Shown here in pieces: positions 44,125 through 52,549 of a DNA stretch of 64,000 bases. Source of the stretch: Candidatus Woesearchaeota archaeon (lineage in GTDB: Archaea > Nanobdellota > Nanobdellia > Woesearchaeales > UBA9642); assembly GCA_026002815.1 (NCBI GenBank), contig BPGB01000003.1:62001-126000 (forward strand). The letters are read 5' to 3'. Within the stretch, counting starts at the first letter, position 1; every line of letters starts with the position of its first letter. The notes beneath the pieces are model-generated. The model worked only from the letters and a program-made list of their open reading frames with translations. It did no database searches and was not told where the DNA came from. Both the position numbers and the translations under genes were made by a program.

Positions 44125-45795
44125 ATGCGTAAGGGACAATCCTCTAGTAGTGCGGCTGCATTTATTGCGATACTTACTGTTGTAATAATACTATATATTT
44201 TGTTCTTGCCTCCAGATATTAGGGAAGAATTACTATCTGATGGGAGATCTGCTGGCGGAGGAACAGGTACTAATATAAATACAGAACAAAGCAGCATTTT
44301 GCTGAGAGAAAACATAGGACGCGTAAGTTATCTTAAAGATAAAGAAAAATACTATGACATACCTACTGTTCGTATTTACTCAACAACATCAGGACAAGTT
44401 ATTAAGGCCGTTCCTTTAATATACATAAAAAATAGTTTATTTGATAAAGAACAATCAACATATACGACAACATTTGAATACGACCATAGAACAACAAACA
44501 ATCTAATAATTAGTTTCACAGTAAAAGACCATTACGGACCGTTAATAATATCTCTAAATGGAAGGGAGATATTTAAAGGATATGTTGAAGGGAACAAATT
44601 CTTACAAATAGCTAACTCAGACTTATATGCTAATAATGAATTAAAATTCTCTGTTCCAAATCCGGGAGTTGTTTTCTGGAAAAGCAACAAGTATTCCATA
44701 GAGAACATCCAAATGACAGCAGATGTTACTGATTATAGCGGTAGTTCTTCATTACAACGATTCACTATATCAGAATCTGAAAAAAATAATTTAGAATCGG
44801 CAACACTTTATTTTAGACCTGTATGCACACAATCTCAAGTAGGACCTCTTGAAATTGAGTTGAATAGAAGAATAATATATAATTCAATAGCTGATTGCGG
44901 AACTAGAAGCTTTGCATCATTAAATATAGAAAACATAAATGCAGGAAGTAATGAACTAAAGTTCAGTGCTGAGAAAGGATCTTATTTATTAGATAATCTT
45001 CAAGTTAAACTCGTTTTAAAAAAAGAGTCTTATAAAGTATATTACTTTGACATGTCAGAAAAATTATTTTATAAGAACCCTGAAACTGCAAGATGTGGTG
45101 ATTATGATAATACTTGCCCGCCTGGCTGTTCAGAATTAACCGATGCAGATTGTTGCTTTAGAAGAAATGGAAATTGGTGTGCAGTACCCACAAGGAATCC
45201 TAATGACAGGTGCGTATATTATGTAGATCCGGGCGATTGTGACTTATGTCCTACGGGCTATTATGATAAATATTACAACACACCGGACACTTGTGAAAAT
45301 GAATGTGGAAATAATAATGATGGTGTTTGTCCAAGCAGTTGCCCTTCTCCATCGAAATATTATGATGCAGATTGTTGTTGGGAAGAAAATCAAGACTATT
45401 TTTTCTGTAAAGAAGTGCCTATAACAGGACTCATGGACAGATGTAGAGCATCTGTTAGTTATTCACAGTGCGAATTATGTCCATCAGGGTACAGAGACGA
45501 AGATGGTTCTAGACCTAGTTCTTGTAATGAGATAAGTTCTACATATAAAGAATTCGATGAATCTCTTGACTCAAATTATGATGTAAGATTAACAGTACGG
45601 TTTATTGATGACGAAAATAGAAAGAAAATTGACATAAACATTAACGGCAGGAAAATTGCTATAGATACAAGAGATATCGAATTTAAGAAGAACATTGACG
45701 AGTATGTGGTTCCTGGAAGTAATAGTATAGAACTAATACCTAGAGAAGATGTAAATATAGCAGAATTAAAGATTGAACTTATAAAAGTAAGATAA
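44125..45795 (+). CDS. Surface protein with pilin-like N-terminus and duplicated cysteine module
   Basis: 556 residues from ATG 44125, behind a GGGTGAG site. The N-terminus MRKGQSSSSAAAF followed by a hydrophobic helix looks like an archaeal type IV pilin signal (KG then Q), or a plain membrane anchor. Residues 45-300 are beta-rich. Residues about 324-393 and 394-465 are two copies of a cysteine module: CP-x2-C then DADCC, a spaced RC, then C-x-LCP-(T/S)GY. A final beta domain follows. First gene of a five-gene + strand surface cluster. No known family recognised. Confidence 0.7.
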   Translation: MRKGQSSSSAAAFIAILTVVIILYILFLPPDIREELLSDGRSAGGGTGTNINTEQSSILLRENIGRVSYLKDKEKYYDIPTVRIYSTTSGQVIKAVPLIYIKNSLFDKEQSTYTTTFEYDHRTTNNLIISFTVKDHYGPLIISLNGREIFKGYVEGNKFLQIANSDLYANNELKFSVPNPGVVFWKSNKYSIENIQMTADVTDYSGSSSLQRFTISESEKNNLESATLYFRPVCTQSQVGPLEIELNRRIIYNSIADCGTRSFASLNIENINAGSNELKFSAEKGSYLLDNLQVKLVLKKESYKVYYFDMSEKLFYKNPETARCGDYDNTCPPGCSELTDADCCFRRNGNWCAVPTRNPNDRCVYYVDPGDCDLCPTGYYDKYYNTPDTCENECGNNNDGVCPSSCPSPSKYYDADCCWEENQDYFFCKEVPITGLMDRCRASVSYSQCELCPSGYRDEDGSRPSSCNEISSTYKEFDESLDSNYDVRLTVRFIDDENRKKIDININGRKIAIDTRDIEFKKNIDEYVVPGSNSIELIPREDVNIAELKIELIKVR

Positions 45796-45829
45796 TTAAA
45801 AGTAAGATAAAATTGCAAGATAATCTAAA

Positions 45830-47527
45830 ATGGAATTCTCTGAAAAAGAAACTGGAAAAATAGAATCAAATGAAAAATTTAAAGATGTTTTTGATTCAAA
45901 AAATTCTATGAATGAAAAAAATAATATAGAAACAGAAAAAACAAATATTACAATATATAATAAAATAACCGGACCTAAAACAAAAGAAGATAATAAAGAA
46001 AGTACCTCAGAAGATAAAAAAACAGAAGAAAAAAATAATAATAAAGAAGAAAACAAAGAAGATAAAAAAATTCTTAATAGATTAAATTCTTTAAGAAAAG
46101 GCATAACGTCCGCTTATAAAACAAGTATGGACAGAGGACCTGGATTTTTTATATTGATTCTTTCATTTATCGCATATATATTTGATTTTCTTACTGATTT
46201 TAGCAGGCCTCCTAATTATATAGTTGTTGTAATTTATACTCTAATAATTACTTATGCACTAATAAAGACCAAGACTGAATCAAGTAAATGGGTTGATAAT
46301 GATTTTTTAGGTTTAATTTCTGTAATCGTATTTACTTTGCTTTTTCCATGGACAATACATTATTTTAGAGAAAATATCCCTTACCAATGGATAGTAGATC
46401 TTCTCGGTCTGTTTTTATTATTTCCGCCAGTTATTATTTATTTGATGAGTAAATATCCGGAAGACAGTGTCGGAAAAAAGATTTATAGATTAATAATGTT
46501 GATTATAATAATGTATTTATTATTACAACTCTTAAACAGCCCTACGATTCAAGGAACATATGAGTCAGGAAAACCTACGATAGTAAACTCTAAAGATTTG
46601 CTAATGTCTTTTTTTGGAAACACTCTAAAAACCATAGATAAAACCATTAAAAATACTCAGAGGTCTTTTGATATTGCTGTAAAAAAAGCTACAGGACAAA
46701 AATATGACGCGAATGAAGAAGAACAAAAAGGAATAATGATAGAGAATGTTCGTCCTGTTGAGAAAAACTATTTCACAAGTTCAGAAGTGTATGTTCAAGC
46801 TAAAATAAGAGCCAAAGACCTTTCAATAGATGTTCCTGTAAAAACCAAGTGTTATATCAAAGATAAAGTAGAAGGAAGAACATACCCTGAAGTTATTATG
46901 ATGACTGGTAATGATGAAAATATTATAGACTGTCATTTAGGAAAATTACCTAAAGGAATTCATCAAATTATTGTTTCAGCAACATTTACTTATCGTACAG
47001 ATGCTGATATACAATATTATTTTGTTGATGAAAAAACAAGACCTGAATTATATTCGAGCATAAAAATACCAGACAAAACTGTGGCCACATACACAGGAGG
47101 CCCTGTTGAATTGGGCTTACCATCTCTAAATCAACCTTTAAGAATAAGCGTTGATAATTCAAAATATGTTGGAGATTATCCCTTTGGAGTATCTCTTAAT
47201 AATAAATGGTCACAAGGAAAAATTAACAAAGGATTTTCTTATGAATTAGAAGTTCCAGAAGGAATAAAACTTGATAAATGTATAAGACAGATAACTTCTG
47301 AAGAAAAAACAAGAGATGGAAGAACAAAATATGTTTTTAACATTAACAATCAAAACATAAAAGAAACATTTGATAGCGTTACGTGTAGAATGAATGTTGT
47401 TAATCCGGCAACTCTTCTTAATGGAGAATTGGTTGCGATAAAAACATTCACTGCCCGGGCTACTTACGAGTATACTATAGAGGGAACTACGACTGTTACT
47501 ATTGTTGAAGATTATTATGGAGGATAA
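45830..47527 (+). CDS. Polytopic membrane protein with large C-terminal extracellular domain
   Basis: 565 residues. The first about 90 residues are a charged E/K/N-rich low-complexity region. Five membrane helices lie at about 102-123, 127-146, 158-180, 186-207 and 218-236. The C-terminal about 320 residues are beta-rich with few cysteines. ATFTYRTDADIQYYFVDE there resembles CYTYETRASTMICIDP and similar segments of the three lipoproteins downstream, so all may share a domain. Its stop codon abuts the next ATG. A candidate membrane base of a surface complex; no family recognised. Confidence 0.68.
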   Translation: MEFSEKETGKIESNEKFKDVFDSKNSMNEKNNIETEKTNITIYNKITGPKTKEDNKESTSEDKKTEEKNNNKEENKEDKKILNRLNSLRKGITSAYKTSMDRGPGFFILILSFIAYIFDFLTDFSRPPNYIVVVIYTLIITYALIKTKTESSKWVDNDFLGLISVIVFTLLFPWTIHYFRENIPYQWIVDLLGLFLLFPPVIIYLMSKYPEDSVGKKIYRLIMLIIIMYLLLQLLNSPTIQGTYESGKPTIVNSKDLLMSFFGNTLKTIDKTIKNTQRSFDIAVKKATGQKYDANEEEQKGIMIENVRPVEKNYFTSSEVYVQAKIRAKDLSIDVPVKTKCYIKDKVEGRTYPEVIMMTGNDENIIDCHLGKLPKGIHQIIVSATFTYRTDADIQYYFVDEKTRPELYSSIKIPDKTVATYTGGPVELGLPSLNQPLRISVDNSKYVGDYPFGVSLNNKWSQGKINKGFSYELEVPEGIKLDKCIRQITSEEKTRDGRTKYVFNINNQNIKETFDSVTCRMNVVNPATLLNGELVAIKTFTARATYEYTIEGTTTVTIVEDYYGG

Positions 47528-48922
47528 ATGAAAAATAAATTAATAGGGATTATCGTACTTATAATAATAGCCACCTTGCTCAACGGATGTACTGGTCAAA
47601 GCACTACAACAAAAAATTTTCAAATAGGAACAAAAGGTCTTACAATAGAAAAACTTTCAGGAACCCCTTCTGTTATTTACGAAAATGAAACCTTTGCTCT
47701 CGGGGTATTTATTAAAAACTTAGGTGCAGAAAATGTTAATCAAGGAAAAATTATGATTAATTTTGATGATTATTTTATTGAATTCAACAATAGAGAGTCT
47801 GGTTTTGAGAAATCTAAAAAAATAACATTAGCAGGAAGAAACCGAGATAATCCAAACGGAGATTCTGATTACATAGAATATGTTTTTAATTCAAAAGAAC
47901 TGGGGGTTATAAGAGAAAGCGCGGATACGAAAATAAACTTTAACATCTGTTATGATTATAGAACCGATTTAACAACTGAAATATGCATAGATACTAAAAC
48001 ACGCACAGCCGATCAAAGAAGTTATGCATGTAAAACAAAAACATTCACGAGCAATTCTGGACAAGGCGCTCCTATTGCAATAACTAAAATAGAAACTGAA
48101 ATGCTTCGCTTACGTAGTGGCGAAAACATAAAGCCTGTTTTTAGGATATATATTAAAAACATGGGGAAAGGATACACCCTTACTCCTGAATCAACTCTTT
48201 GTGAAAATCCTTCAATACATGCAGATAAAATAAATAAGTTAAAAATTAAAGCATGGATATCTGCAGATATAGAGCTAGAATGTGATCCTGAAATAATAAG
48301 ATTAGTAGATGGTCAAGCTATAGCCAGGTGTGAGGTCAGGGATCAAGACTTAACAAATTTTAAAGTAAAAACAACTAATTATATAACTCTTTTAAGAGTG
48401 CTATTGGAATATAATTATGTTGATTCAGAAAACTTTAATCTTAAAATAAAAAGGATTAATGAAATTACAATAAAAAGAAATGTTTGCGGATATTATGAAA
48501 TCGAACAAAATGGGTTGTGTATTTCTTTATGCGAATATTGTGTTAACAATCCTTCCAGTCCTGAATGTACAAGAAATATAAATCCTGAAAATTTTAAATG
48601 GACTGACGCGTCTGACTTTAGTTGTGCGTGTAGTAAGGAGACTTGTCTTGCACTAAATAAAGAAGGTAAGTGTGTATTTGGTTACTGCCCTGGAAATAGT
48701 TATTGCTGTTCAAGCGATGAATGTAGAGATAAACCAGACGGATACGAATGTGGACAAAACTATGTTTGCATAAATAAGAAATGTTCTAAAACAACTGAAT
48801 GCGAATATAAATACGGCTTACAAAATTATAGTTGTAATAATATTGATACATGTATAAATAACACCATAAAAAGAGGCTATTGCCCAGGAGACGAAACAAT
48901 TGTATGTTGTAAGACAAGTTAG
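47528..48922 (+). CDS. Lipoprotein, paralogue 1, with C-terminal cysteine-rich domain
   Basis: 464 residues. Lipobox LLNGC with C21. The outer domain begins with GLTIEKLSGTPSVIYENETF and the Ig-like ALGVFIKNLGAENVNQGKI; the shared block CYDYRTDLTTEICIDTKTR is followed by SGQGAPIAITKI. The last about 145 residues are unique, with about 24 cysteines (for example GYCPGNSYCCSSDEC, GYCPGDETIVCC). ATG follows the stop of the previous gene directly, with a GGAGGA site inside that gene. Function unknown. Confidence 0.75.
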   Translation: MKNKLIGIIVLIIIATLLNGCTGQSTTTKNFQIGTKGLTIEKLSGTPSVIYENETFALGVFIKNLGAENVNQGKIMINFDDYFIEFNNRESGFEKSKKITLAGRNRDNPNGDSDYIEYVFNSKELGVIRESADTKINFNICYDYRTDLTTEICIDTKTRTADQRSYACKTKTFTSNSGQGAPIAITKIETEMLRLRSGENIKPVFRIYIKNMGKGYTLTPESTLCENPSIHADKINKLKIKAWISADIELECDPEIIRLVDGQAIARCEVRDQDLTNFKVKTTNYITLLRVLLEYNYVDSENFNLKIKRINEITIKRNVCGYYEIEQNGLCISLCEYCVNNPSSPECTRNINPENFKWTDASDFSCACSKETCLALNKEGKCVFGYCPGNSYCCSSDECRDKPDGYECGQNYVCINKKCSKTTECEYKYGLQNYSCNNIDTCINNTIKRGYCPGDETIVCCKTS

Positions 48923-49107
48923 ATATCAAAAGATTCATAAAATAAAAAAATATGACAAATAAAATAATAATATAAAGATAAAAAGATAAAAAATAAGATA
49001 AAATACAAAACATAAAATCAAAATAATGCAAACAATAATAAATTAATAAATATTAAAAATAATTACAAATAACTATTAAAGAAACAATCCATATTAAAAA
49101 CAAAATC

Positions 49108-49137
49108 TTTATATACTAAAAATACAAGGATAATAAA
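49108..49137 (+). promoter_or_regulatory. Promoter of the second lipoprotein gene
   Basis: TTTATATACTA lies about 26 bases before the ATG at 49138, predicting a leaderless start, so lipoproteins 2 and 3 can be transcribed apart from the first three genes. The 215-base gap before it is A-rich and almost G-free on the + strand and holds no ORF. Confidence 0.5.
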
Positions 49138-50349
49138 ATGTTTTTTAAAAACAAGAAGTGGGTTATAATAGTATTCCTTTTAATATTTGTTTCTGGATGC
49201 AGTGTAGGTCCGAATAAGGGAAGCAATTATATTAAAAAGTATTATCAAGGATACGATAGTTTAGAATTAAGATTTTTAGATGAAAGTCCTCCTTCAAGAT
49301 TCTATTACGATCCTGAAGGATATAATGAAATACCTATTGTTGTAGAGTTAAAAAACAAAGGTTCATCTTATGCTTTCGGTTCTTTATATATTCACGGATA
49401 TGATCCTAATATAATAGAGGTAGCTGGAGGAGCGACACCTACTAGGAATCACATAACATATAACTTTCAAAGTGGTCTATTGAGTTTTTCTATAGGAAAT
49501 ATTTATGTAGGCATTAGTGGAAAGGGTGGTTCTACAAAAACAACAATTGGGTGGAACAAGAATGGTAAGTATTATGGTGGAAGTGTTTTCACAAATGATG
49601 GAAAAATAGTAGGATTAAACTTAAATCTCAAATTAGATAATAACATTATTGGAATGAGACTTGCAAATACTGCTTTTGGAGCATTGAATTCATATTTTGG
49701 ATGGAATACCGTAATAGCACTCCCTGGAGATACTCCTGAAAATCCTGGAGGTGGAATGGAAGTTTATGAATTTCCTGCATATATCTACTATCTTCCTGAG
49801 TCTCTTGAACAATTCAGACAGCCAATAATGGTTACTGCATGTTATACGTATGAAACAAGAGCAAGCACAATGATTTGTATTGATCCTAAACCAAACAGTA
49901 ACGCTAAGAAAGCATGTATTGCAAGAGATGTATCTCTCTCCGGAGGACAAGGAGCACCTGTTGCAGTAACAAGAGTTCAACAACAGTCAAGTTCAGGAAA
50001 GGTCGTACTTACAATAAATATCAAACATAATAAGAAGAATAGTTTAGATGATTTGTTTGATGTTAATCAATTATTTTACAAATGTGATCCCCATGCAGGG
50101 GAAGTCATTAAGCCATCTGACAAAAATATAGTAGATATATTGTCTGTTGAACTATCAGGTATGGACATAACAGATACATGCTCGGGCGGAGGAAGAATAA
50201 GGCTTGATCAATCAGGTAATGGACAATTTACTTGTACGGCATACCTTGATAGAATATCAGAAGCAGCTTATGAGGCCCCATTAACAGTCTCTTTAGGATA
50301 TGGCTATAGTAAAAATATTTATAAAGAAATACTAATTAAAAGAATATAA
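49138..50349 (+). CDS. Lipoprotein, paralogue 2
   Basis: 403 residues. Lipobox VSGC with C21. The N-terminal motif LRFLDESPPSRFYYDPEGYN leads into IPIVVELKNKGSSYAFGSLY, an Ig-like strand pattern. The shared block CYTYETRASTMICIDPKP and SGGQGAPVAVTRV match the other two lipoproteins. A glycine-rich stretch around residues 120-165 is specific to it. It would be exposed on the cell surface. Thirteen bases separate it from paralogue 3. Confidence 0.75.
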   Translation: MFFKNKKWVIIVFLLIFVSGCSVGPNKGSNYIKKYYQGYDSLELRFLDESPPSRFYYDPEGYNEIPIVVELKNKGSSYAFGSLYIHGYDPNIIEVAGGATPTRNHITYNFQSGLLSFSIGNIYVGISGKGGSTKTTIGWNKNGKYYGGSVFTNDGKIVGLNLNLKLDNNIIGMRLANTAFGALNSYFGWNTVIALPGDTPENPGGGMEVYEFPAYIYYLPESLEQFRQPIMVTACYTYETRASTMICIDPKPNSNAKKACIARDVSLSGGQGAPVAVTRVQQQSSSGKVVLTINIKHNKKNSLDDLFDVNQLFYKCDPHAGEVIKPSDKNIVDILSVELSGMDITDTCSGGGRIRLDQSGNGQFTCTAYLDRISEAAYEAPLTVSLGYGYSKNIYKEILIKRI

Positions 50350-50362
50350 AAAAGGTGATTTT

Positions 50363-51346
50363 ATGAGAACAACAATAATCTTAACAATGTTGGCTTTATT
50401 AATTCTCTCAGGATGCAGTGATAGCACAAATAAAGGAGGCAAGGCATTTATTGGAGGAACAGAAGGATTAAGAACGTCTTTCCTTGGAGGAAATCCTCCT
50501 AATGAAATATTCGATAATAGACAATCAACATTTGCAATCGTTGTGAAACTGGAAAATATTGGTGAAGATGATATTGATGCAAATGAGGGTTTCGTGAAAA
50601 TTAATGGTCTTGACCCGGGAACTTATGGAATGACTACTCCTAAAAAATTTTTCGAGACACCAATTCCTGGTGCTAAAAAGAATTTTGATGGATCAGTACT
50701 TAACGGAGGGATTGCTACAGTAGAATTTGGAGGCCTAGCATATGTACCTTCTATTCAAGGAAATCTTGTACAACAAGTATGGGCTGATATATGTTATAAG
50801 TACACCACTAAAACAACAACACAATTATGTATAAAGAAAGATCCTCAATTATTACTAGGCGATAAGAAGATTTGTGATGTAGAGGGAGAGAAATATCCTC
50901 AAAATTCTGGTGCGCCAATACAAATTACTTCATTAAAAGAAAGTTTTGCAGGTAATGGAAAAATCGGAATCACTATGATTATAACACATTTAGGAAACGG
51001 CGATGCATTCTTTGATCCGAGAGGAGATCTTAACGAACCGAGTGCATGTAATGATGTAGAATCAAATACACAAAGAGGAAAAATAAAAATAACAGTTAAA
51101 CCTGTAAGGATTGGAAATTCACAAGTAACGCCTGTATGTACGGGATTATCAGATATGACTGGAACAAATGAAGGATATCTAAGACTTTACAAAGATGGTT
51201 CTGGAAAAGAACAGTTTAGTCTTTATTGTACTATTGATGCGTCATCAACAGACAGCATATTTGAAGTACCTATCGATGTAGAAGCAACTTATTTATACTT
51301 ACAACACATAAATAAAGAATTAACGATAAGAAAAAGCATAGGGTAA
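50363..51346 (+). CDS. Lipoprotein, paralogue 3
   Basis: 327 residues. Lipobox LSGC with C18. GLRTSFLGGNPPNEIFDNRQ, then FAIVVKLENIGEDDI; the shared block CYKYTTKTTTQLCIKKDPQ and NSGAPIQITSL follow. The C-terminal part is a second beta domain with MIITHLGNGDAFFDPRGDLN, matched by a similar segment in paralogue 2 (INIKHNKKNSLDDLFDVNQL). A GGTGAT site precedes the ATG. The smallest and apparently core form of the family. Confidence 0.75.
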   Translation: MRTTIILTMLALLILSGCSDSTNKGGKAFIGGTEGLRTSFLGGNPPNEIFDNRQSTFAIVVKLENIGEDDIDANEGFVKINGLDPGTYGMTTPKKFFETPIPGAKKNFDGSVLNGGIATVEFGGLAYVPSIQGNLVQQVWADICYKYTTKTTTQLCIKKDPQLLLGDKKICDVEGEKYPQNSGAPIQITSLKESFAGNGKIGITMIITHLGNGDAFFDPRGDLNEPSACNDVESNTQRGKIKITVKPVRIGNSQVTPVCTGLSDMTGTNEGYLRLYKDGSGKEQFSLYCTIDASSTDSIFEVPIDVEATYLYLQHINKELTIRKSIG

Positions 51347-51464
51347 TTTTTTTAATTTTTTAAATATTTAATGTTTTAATTTTTAACATTCTAAGGGTTC
51401 TTATATAATAAGTACAAAAAATAAACCTATGATCTTTTTTTATATATTTTGTTTAGAATTTTTT

Positions 51465-52421
51465 TTATTTGGAAACTATTAATATTAACCTTGCAATTAA
51501 TGCCTCTAATTGTAAGAATTCATCGCTTCCCTCTACCATCCTAAATTCTATCTCTGCACATTCTTTCATCATTTCAAGCCGTTTTTCTGCTGAAATACTT
51601 AAATTCCATACTTCTTTATGCAATTGCTTTATAATATCTATCCCTGACATACCATAATTAAGCATCGTATCTAATAATTTGGTTTTTGCTTTATCAAAAT
51701 CTTTTTTTAAAACATAATCTAGTATCTGACTTATCTCTTTAGGCCTTGCAAAACCAGCAACCTCAAAAACAACTGCTTCGTTTATCTTGTTGCTTAAAAT
51801 AGCACACGCTTGCATTATGTTTTCAAGCTTTCTTACATCGCCCTCAGATACTTCAACCAATGCTTCTTTTCCAGAATTGTCTATTGATAATTTTTCTCTA
51901 GAAGCAATATTATTTATTATTTCGAAAAGTTCTTCTTTAGAAAGCGGTTTGAATCTAAAAACAGCACATCTTGATTGTATAGGCTCTATTATTTTTGAAG
52001 AATAATTACAACTTAATATGAAACGACAGGTTTGTGAGTAATTCTCCATTGTTCTCCTTAATGCCTGCTGTGCCTCCTTTGTTAACGCATCACATTCATC
52101 TAAGTATATTATTTTAAAAGGAACTTCTCCTATAGATTTTGTTCTCGCAAATTCTTTTACTTTTATTCTTATTACGTCTATTCCCCTTTCATCTGACGCG
52201 TTTAATTCCAAGAAATTTTCGTGCCAAGACTCTTTGTATAATTGCTTAACAATGACTAATGCAAGGGTGGTTTTACCAACTCCAGCAGGACCGGCGAATA
52301 AAACATGGGGCATGTTTTTTTGTTCAACAAATGCTTTTATCCTTTTAACAATCTCTTTTTGTCCCTTTACTTCTTCAAAAGTTTCAGGTCGATATTTTTC
52401 AGTCCATAAAGAATGCTCCAT
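51465..52421 (-). CDS. rfcS: Replication factor C small subunit (clamp loader)
   Basis: 318 residues. WTEKYRPETFEEVKGQ, Walker A GPAGVGKT (44-51), Walker B YLDECDALT, sensor 1 ILSCNYSSKI and the SRC arginine-finger motif IQSRCAVFRF are all present. It loads the PCNA clamp with RFC large subunit. It faces the surface cluster tail-to-tail across T-rich DNA. Normal length. Confidence 0.97.
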   Translation of the reverse strand: MEHSLWTEKYRPETFEEVKGQKEIVKRIKAFVEQKNMPHVLFAGPAGVGKTTLALVIVKQLYKESWHENFLELNASDERGIDVIRIKVKEFARTKSIGEVPFKIIYLDECDALTKEAQQALRRTMENYSQTCRFILSCNYSSKIIEPIQSRCAVFRFKPLSKEELFEIINNIASREKLSIDNSGKEALVEVSEGDVRKLENIMQACAILSNKINEAVVFEVAGFARPKEISQILDYVLKKDFDKAKTKLLDTMLNYGMSGIDIIKQLHKEVWNLSISAEKRLEMMKECAEIEFRMVEGSDEFLQLEALIARLILIVSK

Positions 52422-52549
52422 AATTTAAAGAAATTTGTGTGATTTAAAAATTTAATTAAGAAAATAATTAAAAATCAATACAGAAAAAATAAACATAGCA
52501 CAATCCAATATAATACATAATTTTAAATGAATACTATTTTAAATGAACA

